Assembly: GCF_014649655.1 (NCBI RefSeq)
Contig: NZ_BMTL01000052.1
Coordinates: 1-41,510 of the forward strand
Length of the DNA stretch: 41,510 nt
Origin: Streptomyces humidus
GTDB lineage: Bacteria; Actinomycetota; Actinomycetes; Streptomycetales; Streptomycetaceae
Direction of reading: 5' to 3'
Shown here: piece by piece, positions 1 to 8,416 of the stretch
How the letters are laid out: each line of letters starts with the position of its first letter
How positions within the stretch are numbered: position 1 is the first letter of the stretch
The notes under the pieces: model-generated
The model's database searches: none
Told to the model about the DNA's origin: nothing
The model's input: only the letters and a program-made list of their open reading frames with translations
Translations under genes and position numbers: made by a program

Positions 1-2
1 AT

Positions 3-74
3 CGCCCCCACGGCGGCCTCGGCGGCCAGACCCCCTACGAACGCCTCAAGCAGAAGACCACGACCCAGGCGTAA
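3..74 (+). pseudogene. Transposase C-terminal tail (integrase-core type), partial
   Basis: The window opens inside a reading frame that ends at a TAA at 72-74. The visible residues contain RPHGGLGGQTPYERL, the conserved tail of rve/DDE integrase-core transposases of the IS3/IS481 type (HRPHxxLGGxTPxE). Only about 23 residues are present because the window starts here, so I cannot tell whether the gene is intact upstream. It sits directly beside decayed AICE genes, consistent with an insertion sequence having landed in, or replaced, the left part of that element. The family is a good call; IS3 versus IS481 is uncertain. Confidence 0.65.
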
Positions 75-139
75 TCGTTGATCGTCAGTTGCACACCCTG
101 GCGGTGTGCCAGGGGCAGGAAAAGCGCTGGTCGGACCGT

Positions 140-412
140 TCATGTGATGCGCGTGCTGACGTGCGTGATGGACACCGTCCAGGGCTCCCGGCGCAACAGG
201 GCTCGCCTTGTGTCGATGCGGTCGTCGTGGAGTCGCGTCCATGCTTCCTGGGAAGCGGCCGTGTCGAGTGCGGGTGAGATGGTGCGCAGGATCGTCGCCA
301 CCCAGTTGTTCGCCTCGACCGCCGAGTACGCGTCGAAAGAGCCGAAGAGCGCCGGCGGGCGTCGTTCGTCGAGCCCCTGTGTCCAGCACTCGCACCAGAA
401 GCCCGGGCTGGT
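140..412 (-). pseudogene. Hypothetical protein, C-terminal fragment
   Basis: On the reverse strand, the frame that ends at 140 reads like a genuine protein over roughly its last 90 codons (starting near ELTTSPGFWCECW and including AYSAVEANNWVATIL and RRALLRREPWTVSITH). Residues upstream of about 412 in the same frame are only the antisense of the tra fragment on the other strand, so the gene is cut at about 412 and has lost its N-terminus. I do not recognise the family. Its direction is opposite to the AICE genes, which suggests a rearrangement junction at 410-415. Confidence 0.4.
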
Positions 413-847
413 CGTCAGCTCATCCGCCTCGCCCAGCTCGGCCGCGCGGCCGGCATCTACCTGGAAGTCTGCGGACAGCGCTTCGGTGCCGAACTCGGCA
501 AGGGCGCGACCATGCTCCGGGCCCAGCTCACCGGCCGGGTCTGCCACCGGGTGAACGATGAAGCCTCCGCGAAGATGGCCCTCGGCGACATCGCGCCGAA
601 GCGGTTCTCGGTGCCTGCGCCATTCCTGCCGAACGTCCCGGCCTCGCGGTCGCGGGGGACACGTCCGGCGGCTGGTCACGCATCCGCACCCCGTATCTCT
701 CCCTCGGCGACGCTGCCGATATCTGCCAGGAGGCGGCACACCTGGTGCCCGACCTGTCCGCGCTGAAGTCCTTCCGGCCCGCGGTTACCCGTACGGCCCG
801 TCGAGAGCTCGGCCCCCATCGTCCAGCCGCACCCCGTCATCGACTGA
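413..847 (+). pseudogene. FtsK/SpoIIIE-type plasmid transfer protein (Tra), degenerate C-terminal fragment
   Basis: Three frames must be joined to read this. The first segment, from about 413, gives LIRLAQLGRAAGIYLEVCGQ and TGRVCHRVNDEASAKMALGDIAP, the RAAG...Q...GRVCHRVND region typical of the FtsK-like TraSA/TraB translocases of pSAM2-type elements. A one-base slip near 597 moves the homologous reading to EAVLGACAIPAERPGLAVAG and SRIRTPYLSLGDAADICQE. A second slip near 785-800 restores the first frame, which ends at TGA 845-847. The N-terminal half with the Walker motifs is missing. The intact protein would pump double-stranded DNA between hyphae; this copy cannot be functional. Confidence 0.75.
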
Positions 848-931
848 CACCCCCCGCCTCACCGGTCGGCGTGACCGCCTCGCGCCACGTCCCTACCCCT
901 CCCATGCCTGATCCAGCAGGGAGATGCCCTC

Positions 932-1558
932 ATGCGCGCCCAACTGGCCCGTGTCGACGCGGTGCTCGTCCAGGCGCTCATCGCCGCCGCGCTGTCCTTC
1001 GCGCACATTCACGACGTCGCCGTTGCGGCCGGACAGGACGGCTGGAAGGCCTGGGCCTATCCCGTCTCCGTCGACCTGCTGCTCGTCGCCGCCTGGCGTC
1101 GCCTGCGTTCCGGCTCGGCCAAGGGGGCGGCCTGGTGCTGGTTCGTCGTCGCGCTCGCCGCGTCCCTCGGTGCGAACGTCGCCACGGCCGGCCTGCTCGA
1201 CCTCGGCGACGTCCCGGCCTGGCTGTGCATCCTCGTCGCGGGCTGGCCCGCCGTCGCCTTCCTCGGCGGAACGCTCCTCGCCCACTCCGCACCCAAGGTG
1301 GCCGACGACGCCGAGGTCATCGAGGACCAGGAGGACGAGTCCGAAACCGCCCCCGAACCCGAGTCGCCCGCCCAACCCGCCATCGAGGCCCCGCCGGACC
1401 GCCCGGCCGTCCCGGTCCCGGCCGCCCTCATCGACCACGCCCGCAAGGTCGCCGCCGAGTACCACACCCGAACCGGCACCCCCATAGACGTCTCGACCCT
1501 GCGTGCCCGCCTCGGCGTCCCGGCGCCCATGGCCGAAGCCATCGCCGCCCACCTCTAA
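932..1558 (+). CDS. DUF2637-domain membrane protein of AICE spread region
   Basis: This 208-residue protein starts at ATG 932 with AGGGAGA about 7 nt upstream. Residues 1-120 hold about four hydrophobic segments (around LVQALIAAALSFAHIHDVAV, WAYPVSVDLLLVAAW, WFVVALAASLGANVATAGL and PAWLCILVAGWPAVAFLGG), the arrangement of the DUF2637 family. An acidic, proline-rich linker follows, then a small C-terminal helical domain (residues 160-208) that resembles a helix-turn-helix. DUF2637 genes sit next to tra and spd genes in Streptomyces conjugative elements and are presumed to help plasmid spread or DNA transfer; the exact role is unknown. The gene is intact although its neighbours tra, rep and int are broken. 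Confidence 0.8.
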   Translation: MRAQLARVDAVLVQALIAAALSFAHIHDVAVAAGQDGWKAWAYPVSVDLLLVAAWRRLRSGSAKGAAWCWFVVALAASLGANVATAGLLDLGDVPAWLCILVAGWPAVAFLGGTLLAHSAPKVADDAEVIEDQEDESETAPEPESPAQPAIEAPPDRPAVPVPAALIDHARKVAAEYHTRTGTPIDVSTLRARLGVPAPMAEAIAAHL

Positions 1559-1569
1559 AGGGAGCTCTG

Positions 1570-1761
1570 ATGACCGCCAACCGCCGCTTCCGCAACGTCA
1601 CCCGCATCGGCCCCGTGCAGGTCGGCACCGCCTACGACCACCGCGGCCGCGAGAAGCACACCGCCGCCTGCACCGCCCCGCGCTGCAACTTCTCCGCCGA
1701 CTACGACAGCCGCGCCGCCGCCGAGCTGGCCGCCCGCACCCACCGCTGCCCCGTCCGCTGA
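1570..1761 (+). CDS. Mobile element transfer protein (small, AICE family)
   Basis: This 63-residue protein starts at ATG 1570, nine bases after the previous stop, with AAAGGGAGCTC as ribosome binding site. It is basic, with two cysteines in an ACTAPRCNFSADYDSRAAA context and a third near the C-terminus (HRCPVR). This matches the small proteins annotated as mobile element transfer protein in many Streptomyces AICEs, between the DUF2637 and spd genes. The cysteines could bind a metal. Function is unproven; the family call rests on recognising the NRRFRNVTRIGPVQVG start and the CNFSADYDSRAAAELAA motif. It is translationally coupled with its neighbours. Confidence 0.75.
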   Translation: MTANRRFRNVTRIGPVQVGTAYDHRGREKHTAACTAPRCNFSADYDSRAAAELAARTHRCPVR

Positions 1762-1777
1762 AAGGACCCCGTACCCC

Positions 1778-1972
1778 GTGACCGTCAGCCTTCCGCTCGT
1801 CGTCGTCCTCGGCTTCTTCGCCTGGGCGGCGGTCAAGTTCCTCGGCGTCCGCATCTGGATCGTCGTCCTGATCACCCTCTTCGGCTTCTGGCTCTCGCGC
1901 ACCGTCCTCGCCCCCGCCATCGAGTCCGGCACGCGATCCGGGGTGGACGTCGTAAACGGCTCACATGACTAG
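1778..1972 (+). CDS. Small two-helix membrane protein, Spd-like
   Basis: This 64-residue protein has a GTG start at 1778 and an AAAGG-type site about 12 nt upstream. Residues 3-45 form two adjacent hydrophobic segments (around LPLVVVLGFFAWAAVKFL and IWIVVLITLFGFWLS). Only a short polar tail follows. Proteins of this size and topology lie between the mobile element transfer gene and spdD in AICEs and are thought to act with SpdB/SpdD in intramycelial plasmid spread. No catalytic motif is visible, so the role is inferred from context. It sits close in front of spdD: the last bases of this gene (to 1972) lie 22 nt before the preferred spdD GTG. Confidence 0.65.
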   Translation: MTVSLPLVVVLGFFAWAAVKFLGVRIWIVVLITLFGFWLSRTVLAPAIESGTRSGVDVVNGSHD

Positions 1973-1994
1973 ACGAGTAGATAAGGAGTTCGCC

Positions 1995-2246
1995 GTGTTC
2001 CTGGCCAAATACCCGGACAACCCCACCCCGCCGCCCGCACACACCCACACCCCGACAGACCCGGCCCCCGCCCCGGCCCGGCGCTCGCTCCCGTCGGTCT
2101 CCATCGACCAGAAGACCGTCGCGGCCGTGCTCGTCGGCGGAGTCGTCCTCACCGCGCTCCTGGCCGCCGTCGCTGTCACGGCCATCTCGGTCGCCGTCGC
2201 CGCCGTGGTCCTGCGCTCCCTGCTCCGCGACCACGACCGCCGCTGA
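1995..2246 (+). CDS. SpdD-like spread protein
   Basis: I place the start at GTG 1995 because AAGGAG lies at 1984-1988, 6-7 nt upstream; an ATG at 1965 in the same frame overlaps the previous gene and has no such site. The 83-residue product begins MFLAKYPDNPTPPPAHTHTP, then carries a proline/threonine-rich stretch and one strong hydrophobic segment of about 30 residues (VAAVLVGGVVLTALLAAVAV and following), ending in basic residues (RSLLRDHDRR). This pattern, including the HTHT patch, matches SpdD-like proteins of Streptomyces integrative elements, which influence pock size and plasmid spread. It is the last intact gene before the broken rep gene. Confidence 0.75.
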   Translation: MFLAKYPDNPTPPPAHTHTPTDPAPAPARRSLPSVSIDQKTVAAVLVGGVVLTALLAAVAVTAISVAVAAVVLRSLLRDHDRR

Positions 2247-2342
2247 CCTGCGGCCAGACCTCCGGGGCGGCGCGACACCGCCACGTACCCGCCGCCCCGG
2301 CGGCCCACTCCTCCCGAAGTGCCCGTCAGAAGGAGAACCGCC

Positions 2343-2942
2343 ATCTTCACCAGCGTCACCCCGCCCCCACTCCCGGAACTCAGCAACCTCGCCGCAGGCG
2401 GCACCCTGCCCGGTATCCTCCGTCAGCTCTCGAGCCTCGGCGGCTGCACCCACCCGATCCGCCTCGACGGCCACCGCACCGAGTACGACGTCGACACCGC
2501 CACCGGCGAGATCGGCCGAGTCCTCCATCAGCTCAATTCGGGCGACCTCCCGGCCGGCCAACTCCTCGTCCGCTGCAACAACCGCCGCACGACCCGCTGC
2601 CCGGCCTGCTCCGAGGTCTACCGCCGCGACACCTTCCAACTGATCACCGCCGGACTGCGCGGCGGCAAAGGCACCCCGGAACACGTCGCCACCCACCCCC
2701 GGGTCTTCGCCACCTTCACCGCCCCCGGCTTCGGCCCCGTCCACAACCGCCGCACCGACGGCCGCCCCTGCCGCTGCGGAATCCGGCACGACCAGGACGA
2801 CGAAGCCCTCGGCACCCCGCTCGACCCGGACACCTACGACTAGGAATCCGCCGTCCTCTGGAACGCTCACGCGGTCCGCTCTGGCGACGCTTCTCGACGT
2901 ACCTGCGCCGGGAGGTCGGCAAGCGCGCCGGCCTCCGTGCGG
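2343..2942 (+). pseudogene. Replication initiator protein (RepSA-type), truncated and frameshifted
   Basis: The frame encodes GGCTHPIRLDGHRTEYD, GEIGRVLHQLNSGDLPAGQL and CPACSEVYRRDTFQLITAGLRGG, the N-terminal hallmark of AICE rolling-circle-type replication initiators with their CxxC pairs. Three lesions are visible. First, a good AAGGAG site lies 7 nt before an ATC, where family members start with ATG, so the start codon may be lost (an upstream GTG at 2319 is in frame). Second, a TAG at 2841-2843 sits where the family has Tyr in DTYDY. Third, a shift at about 2870 is needed to read LWRRFSTYLRREVGKRAGL. After about 2930 the sequence passes into integrase. The catalytic C-terminal part is missing. 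Confidence 0.8.
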
Positions 2943-3360
2943 CCGCAAGGCGGGCTACTGCCCTCAGAAGGAGCAGACGCGCCGCGAGCACAAGTCCACC
3001 AAGTCCCGTGCGGGCCGGCGCACCATCGGTCTGCCCGATCCTCTGATCAAGATTGTCCGCCAGCACCAGTATGTCTTCGCGTCGCCGATCGGTGGGTTGC
3101 TGAGCCCGAACACCGACTTCCATGTCTGGAAGCGGCTTCTGCGGGACGCGGGGGTGCGGGACGGCCGTCTCCATGACGCTCGCCACACCGCCGCGACCGT
3201 CCTCCTGATCCTCGGCGTCCCGGACGTCGTGATCGACTCGATCATGGGTTGGGAGCCCGGGGGAGCGGCCCGGATGCGCGCCCGGTACATGCACGTGACC
3301 GGGACCGTGCTTCGCAAGGTCGCGCACCAGGTCGGCGACGCGCTCTGGGGCGACGTCTGA
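2943..3360 (+). pseudogene. Site-specific tyrosine recombinase (integrase), C-terminal catalytic fragment
   Basis: The open frame from about 2943 to TGA 3358-3360 encodes the last ~138 residues of a phage/AICE-type integrase. It shows KSRAGRRTIGLPDPL (catalytic strand region), LHDARHTAATVLL with the H-x-x-R pair, MGW where the second His/Trp lies, and ARYMHVT with the nucleophilic tyrosine. The first catalytic Arg region and the whole N-terminal arm/core-binding part are missing, and no start codon with a ribosome site precedes it. It follows directly on the truncated rep gene, so one deletion probably fused rep to int and removed the xis gene expected between them. Confidence 0.8.
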
Positions 3361-3379
3361 CGCCCCTGAGGGTCTCGGC

Positions 3380-3700
3380 TCAGCTGATCGCGAGGATCAT
3401 GCTCAACGCCAGCAAAACAAGTCCTCCCACGGCTATGACGCTGCCGATGAGCTTGAAGAAACCGAGGCCGAGGCTCTCGGTGTCTGCGAGGCTCAGATTG
3501 CCTGTGCGCTGGCCCCTCAGCTCCAGGGCGGCCCGTCTTCGCGCCAGCGTTGCGTCAACGGCACCGCGCAGATTGAAAGCCCACCTCGCTCCGATGTAAA
3601 CGGCTGCGGCCCCCAGGGCTGCGAGGAAGATTAAGACCCCTGTCGGGTTGGACGAGGCTGCGGCCGATGTGGTGGCGATCATGAGCATGACGCGCAGCAT
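3380..3700 (-). CDS. Small hypothetical membrane protein
   Basis: The reverse-strand frame from ATG 3700 to TGA gives 106 residues, with hydrophobic segments at about 20-40 (GVLIFLAALGAAAVYIGARW) and 84-105 (LIGSVIAVGGLVLLALSMIL), separated by a charged segment rich in Arg and Leu. I do not recognise the family. The ribosome site is weak and internal ATGs (codons 5 and 7) could serve instead. Leu23 is encoded by TTA (reverse complement of 3632-3634), a rare codon in Streptomyces read by the bldA tRNA. It lies between the integrase fragment and tRNA-Ser and may be either element cargo or the first chromosomal gene. Confidence 0.5.
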   Translation of the reverse strand: MLRVMLMIATTSAAASSNPTGVLIFLAALGAAAVYIGARWAFNLRGAVDATLARRRAALELRGQRTGNLSLADTESLGLGFFKLIGSVIAVGGLVLLALSMILAIS

Positions 3701-3765
3701 CGCAGGCCGCTGACGCGGATGTCACCGGATCGGCGAACTGAGACGGAAACTGAGACGGACAACGA

Positions 3766-3799
3766 CGAAGGGCCCCACCGCGAACGGTGGGGCCCTTCG
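3766..3799 (-). terminator. Hairpin terminator downstream of tRNA-Ser
   Basis: A perfect 15-bp stem (3766-3780 with 3785-3799) closes a CGAA tetraloop, 22 nt beyond the 3' end of tRNA-Ser. It has no T-tract, as is usual for Streptomyces hairpin terminators. Confidence 0.75.
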
Positions 3800-3820
3800 A
3801 CATCGTGCCCGGTGAGGCAC

Positions 3821-3908
3821 TGGCGGAGGATACGAGATTCGAACTCGTGAGGGGTTGCCCCCAACACGCTTTCCAAGCGTGCGCCCTAGGCCTCTAGGCG
3901 AATCCTCC
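3821..3908 (-). tRNA. tRNA-Ser (anticodon GGA)
   Basis: The reverse complement folds as a class II tRNA: acceptor 5' GGAGGAT pairs with 3' ATCCTCC, the discriminator is G, and CCA is encoded at 3823-3821. The anticodon loop TTGGAAA carries GGA, a long variable arm follows (GTTGGGGGCAACCCC region), and the T loop is TTCGAAT. Its 3' end points at the integrase fragment, the geometry expected if this tRNA was the attachment site of the decayed AICE, but no duplicated 3' end was found. Confidence 0.95.
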
Positions 3909-3970
3909 GCCGCAAACAATACAAGACGTTGAGGAGTGCTCGCGAACTCGTTCCCCCCGCTCGGATCCTG

Positions 3971-3976
3971 TAGCCT
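3971..3976 (+). promoter_or_regulatory. -10 element of the SRP RNA gene
   Basis: TAGCCT lies seven nucleotides upstream of the inferred 5' end of the SRP RNA. No convincing -35 hexamer is seen at 17-18 nt spacing. Confidence 0.45.
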
Positions 3977-3982
3977 GTGCGG

Positions 3983-4071
3983 AGCCCCTCACGCGGCGCT
4001 ATCTGACTGAACTCCCCCAGGGCCGGAAGGCAGCAAGGGTAGGTCGGCTCTGGCGGGTGCGTGGGGGGCGC
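3983..4071 (+). ncRNA. ffs: Signal recognition particle RNA, small bacterial (4.5S) type
   Basis: The stretch contains the universal SRP domain IV signature GGCCGGAAGGCAGCAAGGGT (4021-4040). The GGAA tetraloop and the AGCA/AGG symmetric loop bind Ffh. The 5' strand GCCCCTCACGC pairs with the 3' strand GCGTGGGGGGC, closing the hairpin and fixing the ends at about 3983 and 4071. The RNA with Ffh targets nascent membrane proteins to FtsY and the Sec translocon. The gene lies just upstream of dnaX, an arrangement seen in other actinobacteria. End positions may be off by a few bases. Confidence 0.9.
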
Positions 4072-4137
4072 TTGCTTTCCCGGGGGCCGGGCGGGAGCCG
4101 GCGGGAACTGGGCGTGGGTCCGATGTCAGCGGTCGCC

Positions 4138-4143
4138 TATAAC
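4138..4143 (+). promoter_or_regulatory. Likely -10 element for leaderless dnaX transcript
   Basis: TATAAC ends nine nucleotides before the preferred dnaX GTG (4153), and there is no purine-rich ribosome site before that GTG. The spacing fits transcription starting at or next to the start codon. Confidence 0.45.
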
Positions 4144-4152
4144 CTCGTATGC

Positions 4153-6645
4153 GTGTCGTCTCTCGCGCTGTACCGCCGCTATCGCCCGGAGTCGTTCGCC
4201 GAGGTCATCGGGCAGGAGCATGTCACCGACCCGCTGCAGCAGGCGCTGCGGAACAACCGGGTCAATCACGCGTACCTGTTCAGCGGGCCGCGTGGGTGCG
4301 GGAAGACGACCAGCGCGCGGATCCTGGCGCGCTGTCTGAACTGCGAGCAGGGGCCCACGCCGACGCCGTGCGGAGAGTGCGAGTCGTGCAAGGACCTGGC
4401 GAGGAACGGGCCGGGCTCCATCGACGTCATCGAGATCGACGCCGCTTCGCACGGTGGTGTGGACGACGCCCGTGACCTGCGGGAAAAGGCGTTCTTCGGG
4501 CCTGCCCGCAGTCGCTACAAGATCTACATCATCGACGAGGCCCACATGGTCACGTCGGCCGGGTTCAACGCGCTCCTCAAGGTCGTCGAAGAGCCGCCGG
4601 AGCATCTGAAGTTCATCTTCGCCACCACCGAACCCGAGAAGGTCATCGGGACCATCCGCTCGCGGACGCACCACTACCCGTTCCGGCTCGTGCCGCCCGG
4701 AACGCTGCGCGAGTACCTGGGTGAGGTGTGCCGGCAGGAGGGCATTCCCGTCGACGAGGGCGTGCTGCCGCTCGTCGTGCGATCCGGCGCGGGATCCGTG
4801 CGTGACTCCATGTCCGTCATGGACCAGCTGCTCGCCGGAGCGACCGACGCGGGTGTGACATACGCCATGGCGACCTCCCTGCTCGGTTACACGGAAAGCT
4901 CGCTGCTCGACTCCGTCGTCGAGGCCTTCGCCACGGGGGACGGGGCCGCGGCGTTCGAGGTCGTGGACCGGATCATCGAGGGGGGCAACGACCCCCGGCG
5001 GTTCGTCGCCGACCTGCTGGAGCGGCTGCGGGACCTGGTCATCCTCGCCGCCGTCCCCGACGCGGCGGAGAAGGGGCTGATCGACGCCCCGGCCGACGTC
5101 ATCGAGCGCATGCAGGCCCAGGCCGGAGTCTTCGGCGCCGCCGAGCTGAGCAGGGCCGCCGACCTGGTCAACGAGGGCCTCACCGAGATGCGCGGCGCCA
5201 CCTCGCCCCGCCTCCAGCTGGAACTGATCTGCGCGCGCGTGATGCTGCCGGCCGCCTATGGGGACGAGCGGTCCGTCATGGCCCGCCTGGACCGGATCGA
5301 GCGCGGCGTGAACTTCTCGCCGGGCGGCGCCGTGCACGGGCAGGGGGCCATGCAGCCCATGCAGGGTGCCGTGCAGGGGACGCCTGCCATGCCGGCGATG
5401 GGGTACGTGCCCGGGCCGGAGGTGCACGGCGGCGGCGCCGTGGCCGACAGCGCGTCGATCCCGCCGGGCGGTGGCGCCGCCGCGGCCCGCGCTGCGGTGC
5501 GGGGCCAGGGGCCGGGCCAGAGCGCCCCGCCTTCCCCGGGCGTGATGCCGACGGCCCCCGCGCCCGATCAGCCGCCGGCCGCTCCCCCCGCGGCCCCTCC
5601 GGCACACGCGCCCACGCCTACGGCCGCACCCACGCAGGCTCCCGCACCCGCGCCCGCCGCCGCCCAGGCGGTCCCGCCGGCGGAGGAGCCTCCCGCCCAG
5701 GCCCCGCCTGGCGCCTGGCCCACCGCCACGGCCGTCGGCAGCGGGCGGCGGCCCGGCGGCTGGCCCACGGCCGCCCCCGCGGGCGGCGGCGGACGGCCCC
5801 CGGCCGGCTCGAACCCCGCCCCTCAGGCGGGTCCGGCGTCCTCGGCCCCGGCAGCCGCCCCGGCCCCCTCGTCGCCGCCGGCGGCCGCGCCCGCCGGGTT
5901 CGCGCCTCCCACCGGCGGCCCCGACCCCCGCATGCTCTGGCCGAACATCCTCGACGCCGTCAAGAACCGGCGCCGTTTCACCTGGATCCTGCTCAGCCAG
6001 AACGCCCACGTCGCCGGTTTCGACGGCACGACGCTCCAGATCGGCTTCGTCAACGCCGGCGCCCGCGACAACTTCGCGAGCAGCGGCAGCGAGGACGTGC
6101 TCCGGCAGGCGCTGTCCGAGCAGTTCAACGTCCAGTGGAAGATCGACGCGGTCGTCGACCCGTCGGGCGGTTCGGCGCCCTTGCCCTCCGGCGGCTTCGG
6201 TGGTGGCGGCGGCTTCGGGGCGGGCGCCCCCGGCGGTTACGGGACCGGCGGACCCGGCGGCGCGGGCGCCCCGGGCGGATACGGCAACCCGGGAGGTTCC
6301 GGCGGCTCTGCCGGTTCCGGCGGTCACGGCGGTCACGGCGACGGCGGGACGGCGAACTCGTCGGCCGCCCCCTACTCCACTTCCACCTCTTACTCCACCG
6401 CGGCGTCCGGGTCGGCCGGAGGCGGTCCGGCCCAGCACAGAGCCCCCTCGACGTCGACGCAGTCCTCCGCTCCCGCCGGTTCCGCGCCGGGGCCGTCCCG
6501 TCCGCCCGCCCCGGAGCCGGTCGCGCCCGAGGACGACACCCCCGAGGACGACGATCCCGACCTCAACGAGTCGGCCCTCTCCGGCTACGAACTGATCGTC
6601 CGTGAGCTGGGAGCGACCGTGGTGGAGGAGTTCACCAACGAGTAG
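4153..6645 (+). CDS. dnaX: DNA polymerase III subunits gamma and tau
   Basis: DnaX is the ATP-driven clamp-loader subunit of the replicative polymerase. I take GTG 4153 (MSSLALYRRYRPESFAEVIG) as start because it matches the family N-terminus; an in-frame ATG further upstream at 4057 would lie inside the SRP RNA. In the 830-residue product, Walker A GPRGCGKT is at 45-52, a Cys4 zinc site at 64/73/76/79, the Walker B DEAH at 128-131, and the sensor motif near SRTHHYPF. Residues ~390-590 are Ala/Pro/Gly low-complexity linker. A conserved DNA polymerase III-binding type domain follows at ~595-680 (WPNILDAVKNRRRFTWILLS). Then comes a Gly/Ser-rich tail ending in an acidic helix (VRELGATVVEEF). No clear frameshift signal for a separate gamma form was seen. 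Confidence 0.95.
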   Translation: MSSLALYRRYRPESFAEVIGQEHVTDPLQQALRNNRVNHAYLFSGPRGCGKTTSARILARCLNCEQGPTPTPCGECESCKDLARNGPGSIDVIEIDAASHGGVDDARDLREKAFFGPARSRYKIYIIDEAHMVTSAGFNALLKVVEEPPEHLKFIFATTEPEKVIGTIRSRTHHYPFRLVPPGTLREYLGEVCRQEGIPVDEGVLPLVVRSGAGSVRDSMSVMDQLLAGATDAGVTYAMATSLLGYTESSLLDSVVEAFATGDGAAAFEVVDRIIEGGNDPRRFVADLLERLRDLVILAAVPDAAEKGLIDAPADVIERMQAQAGVFGAAELSRAADLVNEGLTEMRGATSPRLQLELICARVMLPAAYGDERSVMARLDRIERGVNFSPGGAVHGQGAMQPMQGAVQGTPAMPAMGYVPGPEVHGGGAVADSASIPPGGGAAAARAAVRGQGPGQSAPPSPGVMPTAPAPDQPPAAPPAAPPAHAPTPTAAPTQAPAPAPAAAQAVPPAEEPPAQAPPGAWPTATAVGSGRRPGGWPTAAPAGGGGRPPAGSNPAPQAGPASSAPAAAPAPSSPPAAAPAGFAPPTGGPDPRMLWPNILDAVKNRRRFTWILLSQNAHVAGFDGTTLQIGFVNAGARDNFASSGSEDVLRQALSEQFNVQWKIDAVVDPSGGSAPLPSGGFGGGGGFGAGAPGGYGTGGPGGAGAPGGYGNPGGSGGSAGSGGHGGHGDGGTANSSAAPYSTSTSYSTAASGSAGGGPAQHRAPSTSTQSSAPAGSAPGPSRPPAPEPVAPEDDTPEDDDPDLNESALSGYELIVRELGATVVEEFTNE

Positions 6646-6687
6646 CGGGGCCCCTTCGGCGGGTCGGCGGAGAGCCCGGTCGGCGGT

Positions 6688-6725
6688 CGGCGGAGCGCCG
6701 TGCCGGTGCTCGGCGGAGCGCCGTG
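6688..6725 (+). repeat. Two direct copies of a 15-bp dyad element after dnaX
   Basis: CGGCGGAGCGCCGTG occurs at 6688-6702 and again at 6711-6725. Each copy contains the inverted repeat CGGCG-GAG-CGCCG, so the pair could act as a weak terminator for dnaX. Confidence 0.5.
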
Positions 6726-6797
6726 TTCGGAGAAACGCACGATGTCCCCGGCCCCCGTCCCTCGGCGGCCCGCACAAAGGGCACGGCCCGCGCCGGT

Positions 6798-6803
6798 TAG
6801 GCT
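6798..6803 (+). promoter_or_regulatory. -10 element for leaderless purD transcript
   Basis: TAGGCT is followed by seven nucleotides and then the purD GTG, with no ribosome binding site. This is the usual layout of a Streptomyces leaderless transcript. Confidence 0.55.
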
Positions 6804-6810
6804 GACCCCC

Positions 6811-8064
<1,254 letters not shown>

Positions 8065-8125
8065 CACCCGTTCCCCCCGCAGTCCCGCGCACAGGCGCCG
8101 GGCCGGTCCTGTCATCAGGTGTTTC

Positions 8126-8182
8126 TCAGGCCCCGGGTACCAGGGACCTCCGCACGGAGGATCCAGGCAACCCGGGGCCTGA
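8126..8182. terminator. Branched hairpin in the purD downstream region
   Basis: A perfect 12-bp outer stem (TCAGGCCCCGGG at 8126-8137 with 8171-8182) encloses a smaller hairpin at 8147-8160 (CCTC...GAGG). It lies 62 nt after purD and can act as its terminator. The rest of the 352-bp gap (8183-8416) shows only AT-leaning sequence that may hold the promoter of the next gene. Confidence 0.6.
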
Positions 8183-8416
8183 TCGTTGCCCATCGTCATA
8201 CACCTTTCCCCAAAGCCATTCCATCGAGTGACGCTGAAGCATCCGGCTGACGGAGGCCGGACCGCCAACTAGGGTGCGGCGCAAGCCTCCCGGCCCTCGT
8301 TCCGGCACTTGGCCCACCGGCATTGCGATGTCAGTGGTCGGTGCCACAGTGGGGGAGTGAGCATCGCGAAGACAGCCGGGGGACACAGGACTGCAGGGAG
8401 GGGGTGACGTCCGGTC

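Noticed and set aside
4057..4152. Extended dnaX N-terminus from ATG 4057
   Set aside because: It would overlap the SRP RNA and add residues absent from DnaX proteins.
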